From Cristatella mucedo (lineage: Eukaryota; Bryozoa; Phylactolaemata; Cristatellidae): a DNA stretch of 64,000 nucleotides. Where the stretch lies: NCBI GenBank assembly GCA_009760855.2, contig WPIO01000002.1, forward strand, positions 14,916,001 to 14,980,000, in the 5' to 3' direction. The notes beneath the pieces are model-generated. The model was not told the origin of the DNA, did not search any database, and saw nothing but the letters and a program-made list of their open reading frames with translations. Shown here piece after piece: positions 1 through 13,082 of the stretch (position 1 is its first letter; each line of letters opens with the position of its first letter). Position numbers and translations under genes: made by a program.

Positions 1-266
1 CTGGTGGTCAACGCCCAAACTGCCGCCGGAGCCCTCTGCAGTGCTAGATAAAGGGTTTCAACTGCTGAATGCAACGTCTGTTTAGCTTGCTTGTAGTATC
101 GGTCCTAAATTAATACATAATTAGGTATGTTCGCCTGTCACCAAAATAATTTATAGGCCAGTCAACGCAAAAAATATTTGAGGCAGCACTACAATTTATT
201 CGTATTTCCATGAGTCGCTAGAAAACTTATGTCTTCCCAGTGTCTTACAGACTGTAGCCTTGCGTT
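1..266. other. No recognisable feature
   Basis: AT-rich unique-looking DNA. I see no coding signal, repeat family or RNA gene here. Confidence 0.5.
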
Positions 267-611
267 TTAGATAATAATATCTTTGCAAATGTTACGCCCT
301 GACATGATTCCGTTAAGGCTACTGTTAATTACTCTTTCGCGTGGAGCTATTGCAACCATTTGCCTCATAGCAGGTCTACCTTGATGTCGGTGACCGTTAA
401 GGTTAATGTGAATTACTCTATCGGGTGGAGCTAATACAGCCACTTGCCTCATTGCCGGTCTATCTTGATGCCGGTGACCATCCATACTTATAAACAATTG
501 TTTCCCGATAAAAAAGCTCAAATAAGAGCTGATTGAGAGGACTGTGCCCCAGGTAGTTGCAGTAATTTTTCTCACACTCATACATTGCTGTTGGGTTGTT
601 ACAGTTTTCAT
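267..611 (-). CDS. Hypothetical 114-residue ORF with an internal 28-residue repeat
   Basis: An open frame from ATG to stop. I do not recognise the product. Residues about 20-40 are hydrophobic (TWGTVLSISSYLSFFIGKQL) and could form a membrane segment or late signal anchor. Residues about 44-100 hold two copies of a 28-residue unit, each beginning NGHRHQ or DGHRHQ, continuing RPAMRQ and ending RVI. The second copy arises from an 84-bp tandem duplication in the DNA (about 310-393 and 394-477), which preserves frame because 84 is divisible by three. Single-exon status and lack of homologues known to me make it equally possible that this is a chance ORF over a minisatellite. It lies downstream of the coronin-7 gene with no visible partner. 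Confidence 0.2.
   Translation of the reverse strand: MKTVTTQQQCMSVRKITATTWGTVLSISSYLSFFIGKQLFISMDGHRHQDRPAMRQVAVLAPPDRVIHINLNGHRHQGRPAMRQMVAIAPRERVINSSLNGIMSGRNICKDIII
310..480. repeat. Two-copy 84-bp tandem duplication
   Basis: The unit beginning ccgttaagg at 310 restarts at 394. Both copies contain the matching blocks gtggagct, tgcctcat and ttgatg followed by cggtgacc. The copies differ at roughly one site in six, so the duplication is not recent. Confidence 0.7.
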
Positions 612-1990
612 AAAGGTAAAGCCATTATTGAAGGCTGGTATCTAAAGTTCTCAAGTAGAAATCCTATATATGCACGTTACGGTCTGGCTATTGTATAGTA
701 AATTCTACATTTTTTCCATTTAGCTTTGGATAAGGAGCAAAAAACTGATGATAACTATCTATCCAGAGCGTCTACACCGGCAATCCAAGATAAATACATT
801 GATAGGCTGTTGGGAGCTCGAATATTGAATTTAGGTATGTTATCTTCCTGCGCGTCAGCCATTTCAGAAAGGCATGCAGCTCCTTGTTCTTACTACTGTC
901 GATAGGAGTTTTGATTAAGTTTGTATTAAACCTCAAACAGTGACTGTATTTGCGATTTTTCTTACAGCGAATTGCATTGAAATGACTGCGAATGAGCTCG
1001 CCTCGCTCTGGCCCGATCAGCAACGTCAAGACCTCCAACGGGGTGTCCAACCGACTCCAGGTGAGATAGCCCTGCTCAATTTAACCGTAACTAGATGCTC
1101 CTTTATTCGGTCGATGCATGCGCCACTAAATACTAGTTTCTTGCTCAGTTAGGGGTATCAATTGCATTTTGATTCTAAAAATATATTACTGTGATTGCAC
1201 TAGACACCATTAAGCCGGTCAGAGTTGCAGTGCTTTGGTCTATGCATACTGGAAGCCGTTTAGGCTGTATGTTCCCTAGAGAGAACTCTCTCGCATATCG
1301 CCTAAATTGCCTCAAATGCTTTGTTGAGTTGCAAACATAGATAAATTACATGCATTTTCATCAGAATGCGAAAGCTCGCTGACGGTGTGCAGTATTTTGT
1401 GTTTTTGGCCTGGGACCTTTCCCACGGTTGGATCAGAATGTGCAACCACTTTGGCTTGAAATCCTAAAAATGTGTTACACAATTGAAATTGGAGCTCTGT
1501 GAAACAATTAATTCGTGGATTTGAGGTAGATATCGGCATGAAGTTTCATTATTTGGGTTTGGAAGGTCAGATAAACAAAAACGTTGATGGGAATGACACA
1601 AGGGCAGACATTCGCCTCAGACTAGGCTCGGAAAGACACTTTAGCATTGCTTACATCTTTAACTTTTACTGATAGTTTACGTCTTACCGATACCTGTGGG
1701 GATATAACCGCTTCTTGCCAATGTTGCACCGTCGGAAAATATTTTTTTTAGACAGTCTTGAAAACAAGAATATTCTTCTTTTTTACGGACTGAAGCTGCA
1801 TCCAAAATGTCCACAGTTCGGTAAACACTACAAAGACCTATATCAAATAAATTATCCGTTTATTGTCTATAAAAATATGAAACCTCTACTTGCAAAATTA
1901 ATTCCGCCTCTAGAAATATACATTCTACTGAAAGAGTAGTCATCAGACACTCCTGCACGAGCAATTCTATATCCCCATTATAATATGCAG
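612..1990. other. No recognisable feature
   Basis: AT-rich sequence with only short chance open frames on both strands. No match to the repeat families seen elsewhere in the window. Confidence 0.5.
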
Positions 1991-1994
1991 TTAT

Positions 1995-2275
1995 ACCTAA
2001 AACGCATCAAATCCACCAATGACGCACGTCACAACATCTACTGATATGACGACGTTTAAAAAGAAGCTTGAAATGTGCTATTTTATCAGAGAGTTGAGTA
2101 GATCGTTGCGATTCGTCATTCGTGTGTGTGTAGCTGCTTCCACTATGCCTGCTACTTGCCGATGTTACCACCAATCAGCTGGTAATGCTTTATATGCAGC
2201 ATCTGTAAAGTGCCAAGAGAGAGAGAATCAATTCTCTGATGGCGCTATACAAATTTATTATAATAATCTACCTAC
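1995..2275 (+). mobile_element. LINE family A, 3' end fragment
   Basis: Translation gives the C-terminal end of the CR1/L2-like ORF2 (TSTDMTTFKKKLE, compare TSHDLTTFKRNLK in the better copy at 21.7 kb). The diagnostic 3' hairpin follows at about 2209-2250 (gccaagagagagagaatcaa, then ttctctgatggcgc) and a degenerate ATT tail. The coding part is decayed. Confidence 0.6.
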
Positions 2276-2329
2276 CACAGACAAGCCAACACCTAAAACT
2301 GTTTCGGGAGTCGCTCTTAACTAGTAGCT

Positions 2330-3930
2330 ATTCTTAGGCTTTCGAAAAGAGGCATCAAAAGCCCAAGAGATCTTACATATTTGGCCATACTGTGGTCCCA
2401 TGATATTAACCTGCAGCAGTATTACTGATTAATAGCGAGCATAGTTCGACTTTCTGTTGTTATTTACCACAGTTTGTCATTGGTACGCAGCCTAAAGAGT
2501 AGATTTGGTGCGTTTTCTAGCCCTTTCTTAGCTAGAAAATTCTAGAAGCATTTTGCCTCTTCCCAAGTGACCAGCTCCGAGTAGGAGCTTCAAGGGAAGC
2601 AGGCCGAAGTACCGTCACAGCAATCTCTCAGGGCCAGGGGAGGCAGTGTAAATACAGACGGATAACTTCCAAGAGGCTGTCGGTGAAGACATTGGCACCT
2701 TATTTACCATCCCCTTCACCCAGTGATTGCGGAGATTTGCGTTCGCCGGCCGGTCGTGTGCCATCAAAAAAGCGTCACGTCATTATATGAACTGATCGGT
2801 GCCAAAGCGAGTATGAGTGATTGTCTATTTGAGTTTTTGTATTTGAATATCGATAATACGACTGATATCTGAATTAATTCGGAAAATAGTCAAAGTAGAC
2901 CAATCCTGAAAGGATATTTGTGTAATCCAGGTGCTATTTGAACACGCTCGGCTGCTATTTCAGGCCAGCTATTGACAAGATCTAGGTAGGAGTACTAACG
3001 CTATAGAAGTCGCTATGATGTCGTGCCTTTCTGGGTAAAAAAAGCCGCAGGATATTTCGTTGAAGGACAAATTCTTTGGGGCACTGAAAATGAATTAATA
3101 TCGAGCTGTGAATTTTGCGTCAAACGTTTGGGTAAGTCTTGCTCATTCCACTAAGTCACGTGTTTTTTCAGCCGGGATCTCTGCACCCTGTGTGTACTAC
3201 GAAGCTATTGACTCACTGCATTAATGTAATAAATAGCTACTGGCTCACAGCACACACTGACCTGATGGAAGTGGAATGTACTCATTGCCTACTGAATTCT
3301 TTCTGATCATTTGTAGGCCACTACATTTCAGAATTCCGCACATATCTGAAAATGGGCTTACCGGCTGTGGCTATGTCCAATTATACTGCAGCAATATCGA
3401 GGCCGTGAACAGAAAATCATCTATTCCAATAAATGTGACCAAGAGGTTAAATTAATGAGCATTCTCATCTTCCATTGAAAAAAATTTGCTCTCATAGCAC
3501 AATCTGTTCGTGCTATCGTAGGATTCTTCATGGTTCCCTAAGCATTTGGTAAGCATTTCTTCGGTCTCATTGTTATAGGCTCCGCTTAAAGTCAGGCGTT
3601 ATACTAACTAATGTGGCTAGAATTTCAATCTTTTAGGTTGTAGGCCTCTTTATTTCAGTATTGTTTTATAGAACGCATCCCGTTTGCTCTAATTACTCAT
3701 CAGAAAGGCTTGTCATAAAGAGCTTGGGACTTTGTTACCTAAATGCTTGTGATTTTTAGGTTTGAGAACTCACTCACTGCGATCTCAGTGACATGCAGAT
3801 GAGCTCAATGTTAGACGCCACGCGGATTTCTATTGGGCAGTCTTAATATTCACCCGTGTCCCACTCGTGGCTACATCATGGTCTTTAAAAATGCAAGACC
3901 CATCAGAGATCACTTGGAATCCCACAGTAT
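2330..3930. other. No recognisable feature
   Basis: About 1.6 kb without a supportable gene or repeat. All open frames are short and there is no similarity to the LINE or SINE families of this window. Confidence 0.5.
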
Positions 3931-3934
3931 ATGT

Positions 3935-5465
3935 CAAACCACAAATTAATAAACCAAGCTAGACCAAAAGGACTTGAGCAGCTTCCATCCAGTCTCTTTT
4001 CTTAGACACTGGAACGAATTGTGGCAGAGCAACTAAACTATTATATTAAGACATCAAACCTAGCGAGTTAGTTCCAGTCTGGGTTTACACTTAATAACTC
4101 TGCACACTCAGTATTGCTTAGGGTCATATAACAACCTTCTCAGGAATGCAGACTTGGTCTTAAAGTCTGTCGGCTTGTTCTGCTTGACATTTCTGCGGCG
4201 CTCTGTAGTATTGATCAAGGAGTCTGCCCTGAGCGCTTCACATCTGGCTTGAGCGTCGCTGACACTGCACTGCAATGGCTGCGGTCCTATCTCAGTGCGA
4301 GAGTGGGCAACTCGCTGCGGAGTATAGATGGGAACAGACAAAAGCATCAAACGAACCACTTAATTAATGGATACCTCCGGCCTTTGTAATTGGTCCTCTT
4401 CTTTTCAGTTTGTTCTCTCCCTCTTGCCCACGATCACTTTCACTTCAATGCAGACAACGCTTCTTTGCTTTGATCCCTCCCAGCCCTCTAACACGCCGAA
4501 TTCCTCTAACACTCTCGCTGAATGTATCGATGACATTTGGGCATGGGTGGCAGAAGTTTTTCTCAAATTGAATGAAGACGAAACCAACTTACTAGTTATG
4601 GGAGAACAAGGATCTACTCAGAAGCTGGAAAACCTAACGCTCAAAATCAGCTCTACCAACATATCCACTGTTCAATCTGCATGTAATCTACGTTTCCTGT
4701 TTTAAAAGCGACCTTTTAGTAGACGACTGCATCAGCTCCAATGAAAAGTGTGCCTCCTTTCAGCTGCATAACTTTGCTACAGTTGGGACATGCTAGACAT
4801 GGTTACTACGTCTCAACCGGTCCATCCATTTGCTAGATCCGTTTTGACTTCTGTAAATCACTGATTGCTAGTCTACGGGCTTGTGCAATAAAGTGCCAAC
4901 AGTTTTTGCAACAATCTGCAGCAATCGGCTCGTCTGTCATGAGCTTTGCAGCTGCCTCGTCCTCACACCTTCTCGCCGACCTGCACTAGCTCCCATTAAG
5001 CAGAGTATTGACTTCCAGGTTCTGGCACTTACTTTAAGGTCCCTTCATTGTTCTGGCGTGAGCATTCTTTGTAGAACTACTCATCACCAGGCCCAAAATC
5101 GTATAAACCACTATTATGATACGAATAGTTTAGCCACATCACATACGAACCTCAAAATTGCTGGAGACCGTGTCTCTCCCTCGTATGCTCCCAAATCCTG
5201 GAACTCACTACATACACTCCACAACATACACACACTCACTAAATACACATCCCCTGATTTTAATTTTTAAAGAAGCCTTAAATGCATTGTTTATTGCATC
5301 ATTTGCTGAGTCTTCTTGATTCATCTTTCACGTACAGATGCCTGCCTACACTGTTTCAGCTGGCTGCGTAAGATACTATCACCTACTATTTGGTAATGCT
5401 TTTTATGCAGCATCTATAAATTTCCAAGAAAGAGATTCAGTTCTCTGGAGTTATTATTATTATAT
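3935..5465 (+). mobile_element. LINE family A, 5'-truncated ORF2 pseudogene copy
   Basis: This CR1/L2-like non-LTR retrotransposon fragment starts within the reverse transcriptase domain (LDQKDLSSFHPVS near 3960). It continues through the post-catalytic segment (CFDPSQPSNTPNSS and ECIDDIWAWVAEVFLKLNED, 4440-4600) and the thumb/connection part (HELCSCLV to SWNSLHTLHN, 4900-5220). It ends with the 3' hairpin and an ATT-repeat tail near 5400-5465. Many frameshifts and stops make it non-coding. Family known function: target-primed reverse transcription. Confidence 0.75.
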
Positions 5466-5469
5466 GTGT

Positions 5470-6455
5470 TAGAAAACCTTGTTTCCGTTCACGATGCAAG
5501 AAGGAATAACAACCTACCTGGGTCCTCGTGTGATGTGGAATCTAGTAGACCAGCCTTCTTCCACACTTCTCAACGATTACGAAACCATCTCGAGGACGTT
5601 TGTTGACGCATACTGCAAAATCTATCTAGCCGAATTCAAACTTTTTATAAAATTGGTTGCAAAAGCAGAGCTGGAATAGCAATACAAATTCCACCCCGAC
5701 ACGTGAGGTATCAGCCGAGTTATGAAATTTACAAGACGCCAACATACCCTGAAAACGAAGATGTATAAAAGTCACAAGAATACACGTCAGTAAGCTTAAC
5801 ACATGTATCTTGATCTATGTTCAAAAGTTGGCGTACAAGTCGCATACGATACAGAGATAAGTAGTTTTTTTATTCATCGTTTCCGGTTTACATCTGGATT
5901 TTATGCCGTGTACATAACCATTTCTTTTATCAGGCGGAAGCCGTCAGAACTTCCAACCCAAATTCTTGCATATTTTCCTTTCGAAAGGTAACCACAATTT
6001 TCCAGCATCCGAAAACTTTTATATTATTTTCTTGACATTCTTCGTTAAGGAAAACCTAAAAAATTAACATCCTATAAAATTCGTAAGTTGAATGCTATTT
6101 AAAAAGAAAAGTTTGGCAGACTAGTATTTACTATTTACTAGCTAGGGGCTCGACTGTAGATGAATCTGACTCCCGGGTTAAGTGCTGCCTGGCTTGTTAG
6201 AGGCAGCGATGTAAATTTAGGCTCACTGTCTCCAGGTGATTCACTGTGCTTACGCGACACGAGCAGGTATAACACACAACAACCGACAAGCAAACAATCT
6301 GAAAACCTACCTTGCAGGCACCGAAACCTTAATCGCAAAGATGTTGGGGTAGAGGAGACGGTGCATCGCACGTTTGCCCTGGTTTCAGCACCTGGTAATG
6401 CTAGCAGTAATTCTATATATATGTTGCACATCCTGTTCAGCATCAGATTATAGTA
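5470..6455. other. No recognisable feature
   Basis: AT-rich, short chance frames only. Confidence 0.45.
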
Positions 6456-6459
6456 GGTA

Positions 6460-6638
6460 TGCAAAAGTAGTGGCTGATTCAACGGCCTCTTTTGCATAGT
6501 AACAGGGGAGCCTTTGCGGCTATCACCTCCTCTTGCAGCTGCAACAAAGGATCGCCCGTTGCAGCATTCGAACCGACGACCTTGATCGAGGTCGTGAAAG
6601 GCAACCACCTTACCTAGTGTGCCATCACAGCTCACCGA
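6460..6638 (-). mobile_element. tRNA-derived SINE copy
   Basis: Read on the minus strand it begins GGTGAGCTGTGATGGCACAC with an A-box-like block, followed by a B box (GGTTCGAATGC) and a body containing ggcgatcctttgt. The end reads gctatgcaaaagaggccgtt then aatcagcc. The same unit recurs about nine times in the window. tRNA-derived SINEs use these internal Pol III boxes; this copy is diverged and unlikely to be active. Confidence 0.7.
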
Positions 6639-6649
6639 GCTGTAACATT

Positions 6650-7595
6650 AATGAGGCTGTATAAAAGCAGCGCTTACCCGAAATATCCAAGCACCGCGGG
6701 ATTTTACGCAAATCCTAATCTGTGTTGAGTTTGCAAATGACGACCAAAAATATTACTTCAGGTTAAGATGGTAAGCAGTAACTGTAACATATTGTTCGTG
6801 CTACCACCTTGGTCGGACTGCTAGATGGGGAAAAACATGCGCAATTACAGGAGCTGGAGGGGTTTCGTGGGTTCGGAGCTTCTTCAGCTGCCGTTTGTCT
6901 TCATGGGCTGGCTTTTGGCATCAAACTCGGATGACGCAGTGAAGTAAGAATTTCGGATGTGCCGGATATTCCTCTCTAAAAAGTGCATCTGAACAATTTG
7001 TCTGGCACTAGTTTGAGAAATGTTAAAGGTCAGGGGTTTCTTGCATTGCGAATGCACACTCACGGGCAAAATCTGGTTTGAGAATATGCAAGGATACGTT
7101 ACCAAAGTTAGAACAAGAAAACAGCTCACTAGGTTTCCGGATGAAAAAGGATTTGAATACTACGATACTGACCTAGAAGTCTTGGCAAGCACATAAGATG
7201 CCAGCCAGAGCGATGGTAAAGTGCAAGAGTTTTAATAAGTTGCCTAAAATTATGAGAGATAATTTAGTTTTGTGCACGGATTTAGCAAACTGCTATAGTT
7301 AAAACCTAGGACACAATTTTAAAGCATTATTTAATTCCTTTATTACTAGAGAACACTCTTCAGTACTTTCCTTCCCATGCGTAGCAGAACTCAGCATCTA
7401 TTCGAACCATATCCAACTTATGGCGATAAATGCTCAAATTAGCTTGCTTCAAAATTTGGATAATTGCACGTGGATTCATCTAGTAAATTTGACTTTGCCG
7501 CGGTCCGACGGTATTAAAAAGTAAAAACTGTCCAGAATGTAGACTAAAGCAATATATATATAGCAGCATAGTTGCCAGAAATTTCCCCAGTTATA
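6650..7595. other. No recognisable feature
   Basis: AT-rich spacer with no supportable gene or repeat. Confidence 0.45.
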
Positions 7596-7599
7596 CAAA

Positions 7600-7705
7600 A
7601 GCAAGGTCATCGTGCATATTCCCTTCGCAGCAAACGTAAAGCGCCTAGAAAGAGATTGAGTTCTCTGAGGGCGCTTTATCAAGTGCATTAATATTATTAT
7701 TATAT
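7600..7705 (+). mobile_element. LINE family A, 3' tail only
   Basis: Contains the near-consensus 3' hairpin: agcgcctagaaagagattga, then gttctctgagggcgctttat, followed by caagtgcatt and ATT repeats. This is a heavily 5'-truncated insertion. Confidence 0.75.
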
Positions 7706-7747
7706 TGGTCACTTGTCGTAAATATAAAATAAATATAATACATAAAA

Positions 7748-7750
<3 letters not shown>

Positions 7751-7779
<29 letters not shown>
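7751..7779. repeat. (TA)n microsatellite
   Basis: About 14 uninterrupted TA dinucleotides. Confidence 0.95.
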
Positions 7780-7782
<3 letters not shown>

Positions 7783-7789
7783 GGATGCA

Positions 7790-9150
7790 TAGGCTCTCCG
7801 AGATTCAAAGTTTCTTTGTTTTCTGGTCTTCGTATACGAAACGGCTCATTCTTAAATAATTCCAAAAGTGATATTCACTCCGAATACTGCCACTAAATCA
7901 TTATCCGAGTGTTATTTTAATTTCACGGGGAAGGGAAAACCATCAATGCCAATAGAAAGAAGATAGAATTTTGGCCAAATAAAAAAATTTTGTCTGCCAA
8001 GAGCAAATGACGACGAAGAAATTCCTATCTACTATTTATTATCACTATCTACAAGAAGCAAGCAGTAAGAACTAACGCGTACGCCTCGATCCTGGGCCGC
8101 CAAGCAGATGAGTAGAAATGACTGCTAGACCAAAGCTTTGCTTAGGAAATGGGGCTTTGCTCACGCATCGGAGAACGCTTAGAAGACACGGATCCCCAAG
8201 ATATCGTGAAACTAAAAGGCAGCTTTCAAACGCGAATGGAAACTGTTCTCGAGAAAACACGTTTGATGCATATGACTTTATTCGAGTAAGTCATTGGTTC
8301 CATAACCGGAGAATTTAAGCAATGTGCCAACTTTACTACAGAGATGGGTCTCCCTGGTGGTTTAATAAGAAGTTTACCCTCTGTGCATAACTTTACAGCT
8401 TGGGTTTTCGGTCGCGAGGGTCCAAACTGTCGCATTACATCGCTTCCTATTGACCCGATCTAGCTCAAAGTCAAATGGCATAAGTATTGAAAGGTTCTAA
8501 TGCTTCATTAAAGATCTCTTTGTTTTCTTGCTTGGCCCTTCCGATCAGAATGGTTTTTAGTCACCCTTACCTCAAACCAAACATTCCTTGGCCGGATTAT
8601 TGAATAGTACCACTAACGAATATAAGTCTGTGGTTACCGTCTGCCAGCAATTGTCCTTCTGTTACCTGACATTGTGCATACCATAGCAACAACTTTGTCA
8701 GCATCTTTTCTAGCATTTTCTAAGTTCATAAGAAGAGGTAGTTTCATCTTTTAGCATTTTGGCTGGAAGTGTATACCAGGTGCTTAGTTCCAACAGGCTC
8801 TGCATTTGAGAAATAATGCATACGCATTGCTTTGACCAAGCTGTAGACTTCAAACTCTTCATAATAAGCTGGAAAAATAATGTCTTAAAAATACTTCTCA
8901 AAACCAAAGTTCCTAAAAACTCCAGCTGGATATTATTTCATTGAGACAGCCTTCATTTGATTGCATTGAACATTTTTAAATATTGAAATTAATTATTTTA
9001 TCGATGTGCATTAGACATGTATACAGGATCTGATTTACATTGCCAGTCAAACTGTTTCAAAAAAAATTAATCAGAAAAATGAAACTGTTTTTTTGAGCAT
9101 CTGCAGTGTCTTTGTGATTTTATTTTGCGTGCCTATACGGGCTGATACTG
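7790..9150. other. No recognisable feature
   Basis: AT-rich spacer, only short chance frames on both strands. Confidence 0.45.
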
Positions 9151-9154
9151 GGAA

Positions 9155-9270
9155 AGTTACTGCTAACCATTTGGTCATGCTCCCTTGGCAGCATATGTAA
9201 AGTGTCTAGAAAGCGAATAAGTTCTCTGAGATGTAATGCTAATGTATTAATAATATTATTAATGATTTAA
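9155..9270 (+). mobile_element. LINE family A, diverged 3' tail
   Basis: Recognisable by ggtcatgctcccttggcagc, the degenerate hairpin aaagtgtctagaaagcgaat aagttctctgag, and an ATT-rich tail. Several substitutions disrupt the outer stem. Confidence 0.6.
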
Positions 9271-9274
9271 AAAT

Positions 9275-10325
9275 AGGCAGGTAATTTCAATTAGTGCGAG
9301 TTAAATAGGAACCTGAAGATGGAAAAATTATTCTTGAACATCAGTTACTCGTGATTCTATTTTCAAGGATGGACTTCCGGTTCAAATATTTTAACTATCT
9401 GTTAGTCACTTTAAAAATCTGTGGGGAGGGCAGATTAATTCACGAGAAATTCAATACAACTACCGAAGACTGCTGGCTTAAAGGTGTTAAGACACTACAC
9501 CTGCTAAGGCATATATTACATTAACATTTATAGGTTCTCTTGTGGTTTGACTTAAGAAAAGATTAAACCTAAATTCAAGTGTATGGTGTGCCTGATCTTC
9601 TTCAGGGTATCAAATGATGATGAAGCATTTGGATTAAGTTATGTGCTTCCTTTACTTCTTTTTAAATACTAAAGCAATATGTATCACTTTGTATGTATCA
9701 GAGTGTGTGTATTGGAACTCCTTTATTGTTATCCTTTCCTGGTCGACTTTCTTTATTTCGGTTTTGTATACTTATTATCCAAAATCGTTATTAGTGTTTA
9801 GAGGAATCAAACGGGCCATATAGTTCTAATGTAACTGGCACACAACATTTAAAACCCAGTCTCCAATTTTCTTGATGATTTATGAAAGAGGGATACATTC
9901 TAAATTCTTTAATTGATAACAACTAATTGTGTAGTCTGAACGTCAACGAAACCGCTGTAGAGTTTGCTATTCTTTTCGCGATCATTTAGTGACTCCGAAG
10001 TAAGCTACCCACGTTAAAAGCATCATCCATCTACTTGCATTCTATGTATTGCGCTCAGGATTTTGTCAGATTGATTTCCTTTCTGTGCCGGCTTACTGCA
10101 AGGAGCTGCTCACCCTTTTCTTAGTGCGGATGAATCTATTGGTCACTTCAAATGCCTTACCTTGCCTGACATTTGCCTTACCATTGCCTTACGAATGCCT
10201 TACCATTGCCTGACAGCCTGCTGCATTCAAATGCTGTAAGAGCGCACAGTTTCAGCACGCAGAAGTACTTGCAGGACGAATCGCAAGATAGTACAAAGCG
10301 CTACGATGAGCAGATGCGTCTTTTA
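9275..10325. other. No gene seen; short CCTTAC-type repeats near 10.15-10.21 kb
   Basis: Unique-looking sequence, except that at about 10148-10215 the words gccttacc and attgcc recur several times as a small degenerate tandem array. Confidence 0.4.
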
Positions 10326-10329
10326 GCTT

Positions 10330-12340
10330 CCTTTGAAATCTCGTCATGTCAGGGGGTGTAATGACGGTAGGTAGTTCCAGGCTTTCAGAGCATATAAACA
10401 AAAAGCTCGGTCTCACGAAGTTTCGTACGAGGTACAGCTGCACGATTAAATTCGGGAGATCTGGTGGTAGAATACTCAGCCTGTTGGAGAATTAATTCCT
10501 ATGGGCAAGCTGGAGCCAGAAAATAAAGAAACCTAAAAGTGACTGACAGAACCTTGAAGTCGATGAACTGCTTGATAGGGAACCAGTTCGTGTCTGCGAG
10601 AAGTGGTGTGATATGTCAACTAGGAGGCTCGCGAGAGATAAGCCTAGCTGCAGATTATGCACCAACTGTAAGTGTCAGTGCTTGAACCAATTTCGACGTA
10701 GTACCTCGGTCAATGCAAGTCCGAGTTTTCGTAACGTCATGGAGCTGAGAGTAAGCAACTTGACTGTAGAGGTGATGCAGTCATCATGTAAAAGGACACT
10801 TTGAACAGGACACCTAAATTTTGTGCTGATGCAGCAGAATATATGCTGGCAGGGCCAATATTGAGAGTTAACTTTACATTTGCTAAGTGGCACTTGTTTA
10901 ACCCATAACTAATAAGTTAGTTTTATCGTAATTCAATTTGAAGAAGGTGGCTGAAACCCACTTGTGGAAGAAAGCAATACATGCTCCAGTGTAGTTGAGA
11001 GAACTCGACGCGCTTAATGGTTTGGGGGATCAAAGCAAAGGGAGCTGCTTTTCATTTGCATAGAAGTGAAAGGCTAGGCCTGACCTGGCAATCACCTCAG
11101 CTCAAGGGACAGTAGAGACCGTGAAAAGAGCCGGACCCAGCACAGAGCCCTGGGGTACAACAAACTTCAGTGGTTCCTTAGATAATAATTCCTTTATGAT
11201 CATTGAAATTTATCTGCACCGAAGTGAAAGTCTAGATTTTGGTTGGTGATCACATCGGCGGGAGTGAGAGTAATTAAAATGAAAAGTAGTGGACCAAGCA
11301 TAGAGCTACTGTGCTACAGTACCCACAGTGCTTCTGAGGGAGGCAAATAATTCTGCCGTTATATGGGTGACCTTTGTGGGCAAACATAGATACTCTGGAT
11401 TCTTCCAATGAGATGTGATCAGAATCATAGTTATGCAATATTAGTGATGCCCAAGTGAGAGGGGCGTTAGAATGGGACTTGATGATGGATAGTTTCAAAC
11501 CCTGCCGAAAATGAAGCACGATTATCGGAGAGACTTTAAAATAGTCAGAATTACCTGAAAAGGTCGTTAGGCGCCAGAATCAATGCTGAAGCAATGGGTG
11601 GAGTGATTGGCTGTTACACCAGACTGGAACATCGGTTGCGAGGTTTGAAGTTTTTAATACAATTTCATAAGCTGGCGTGGCGCAGTCATTCCAGCGTCTT
11701 TGATAGGAATGGTAGAAGGCAGACTGGACGGAAGCTTCTCAAATTCGTATCGTCTTGAATCGCTCTCTAAATTAATGATCAAGCCACAGCCATTTTAAAA
11801 GGTGCATGGATATGACCTGAGGCTAAAGACATTTTTACTTGATAGTTATGCGTGGCTGCCACAGGTCTATGCATCGTTGAAGTGAGACGGTGGAAATAAC
11901 ATTTAATAGTCTTCTTTGACTGGAAAATGAACTTTGGGGTGAGGTTACTTAAGACCTCAATGAATGAGGACATTAAGTTGCTGCACGGCATTGAGGACGA
12001 GAACTCATGTGTCTTTGTTATCGTGTGATAGGAGTCCACATGGGCTGCTGCTAACTTAGGGATGGGCTCAGTAATTTTGTCTCTCCTGCTTAAAGAGAAG
12101 GTAGGGAAGCGCTAGATAGATCACCAGAAGGAGCACTAGGTAACGAGTTAACTTGGGAGTGGTTAAGGTGACGTTTAGAGTTTGACGACAGAATTTTTGA
12201 ATTGTGCATTTGTGCTGCAACAGTAGTCTCGTAGAATCTAGACGTCCTTTGCTAGGATTGTTTAGAGTGATATGCATTATTCTGTGTCGCCTGATATGGG
12301 ACAGCCAGTCCTGATTTTGTGTATGCTTTAACAAGCTTGT
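10330..12340 (-). mobile_element. LINE family A, long decayed ORF2 copy
   Basis: On the minus strand this ~2-kb stretch follows the same order as the better copy at 49.3-51.2 kb. It has an N-terminal ORF2 segment with LVLLLVIYLALPYLLF (near 12.1 kb) and the block SFIEVLSNLTPKF to HAPFKMAVA (11.8-12.0 kb). The polymerase core follows, with the catalytic YADD position decayed to TATGCAAATG near 11.05 kb, then the thumb region near 10.6-10.9 kb and the C-terminal end near 10.35 kb. No 3' hairpin is visible, so the 3' end is missing. Numerous stops and frameshifts make it a pseudogene. Confidence 0.65.
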
Positions 12341-12344
12341 TCAA

Positions 12345-13080
12345 AGTATACAAAGCTACTTTATTATCGGTGGTTAATAATCTGAGCCGTATCAGCGAGA
12401 GCACAAAGTGGGCTTAGTCAGCGAGGCGTATTGGCATATCTATTATAGTATCATTCTAATAACGAGAAGAGCTCGAATCGGGTTCAGAAGCAGGGGGAGA
12501 AGAAGATGTTTTACTTCAAATGGCATCAAGGTCAAGGGTCTCGATGTTTCGCAATTTACAGGTAATTTTGGAGGTAGAAAAGGTCACAGAGATGATTGTG
12601 CACTGAATCGGATCTGTATGTGGTCAGATGTGAAAAGTTTAATAATAATAACAGAGACGATAGCATCAAATTGCTTGAAAATATTTGATCGAAATTGCGA
12701 CTGCTGTTGTGAGTAGTAATGCGCATGACCGCAATAGAAAATAAGTGTGGGTCAATGCACGATATACGGCACCTAAGGCATCACCGAAGTTGTCGAACTG
12801 AAATCTAAATAATCCACAGCAAGGAAATATCGATTTTGTGCACACAGAATATTGTAATGTGATAAGAGATATCTGAGATAAAGGAGGACTGTGATACCTG
12901 AGGGCGATAGATTACAGCAACAGCTGGCAGCTGTGGACTCAATACAAAAAATTTCAAGGACTGATAGGATGCGACTGAAAGTGGCTTATAATTTATGGTG
13001 GAACGCATGACAATGACGAATCTTTCACTAGTTCGATATATGTATTGGTACGACAGAAAGAAAAACCTGCTCAAGTGGCG
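12345..13080. other. No recognisable feature; possibly 5' part of the adjacent LINE
   Basis: No open frame or family match that I can support. Its position directly upstream of the minus-strand LINE would fit a decayed 5' region. Confidence 0.3.
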
Positions 13081-13082
13081 TC

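Noticed and set aside
6138-6635. 165-codon minus-strand frame
   Set aside because: About a third of it is a SINE copy and the rest has no family signal; the antisense frame is equally open.
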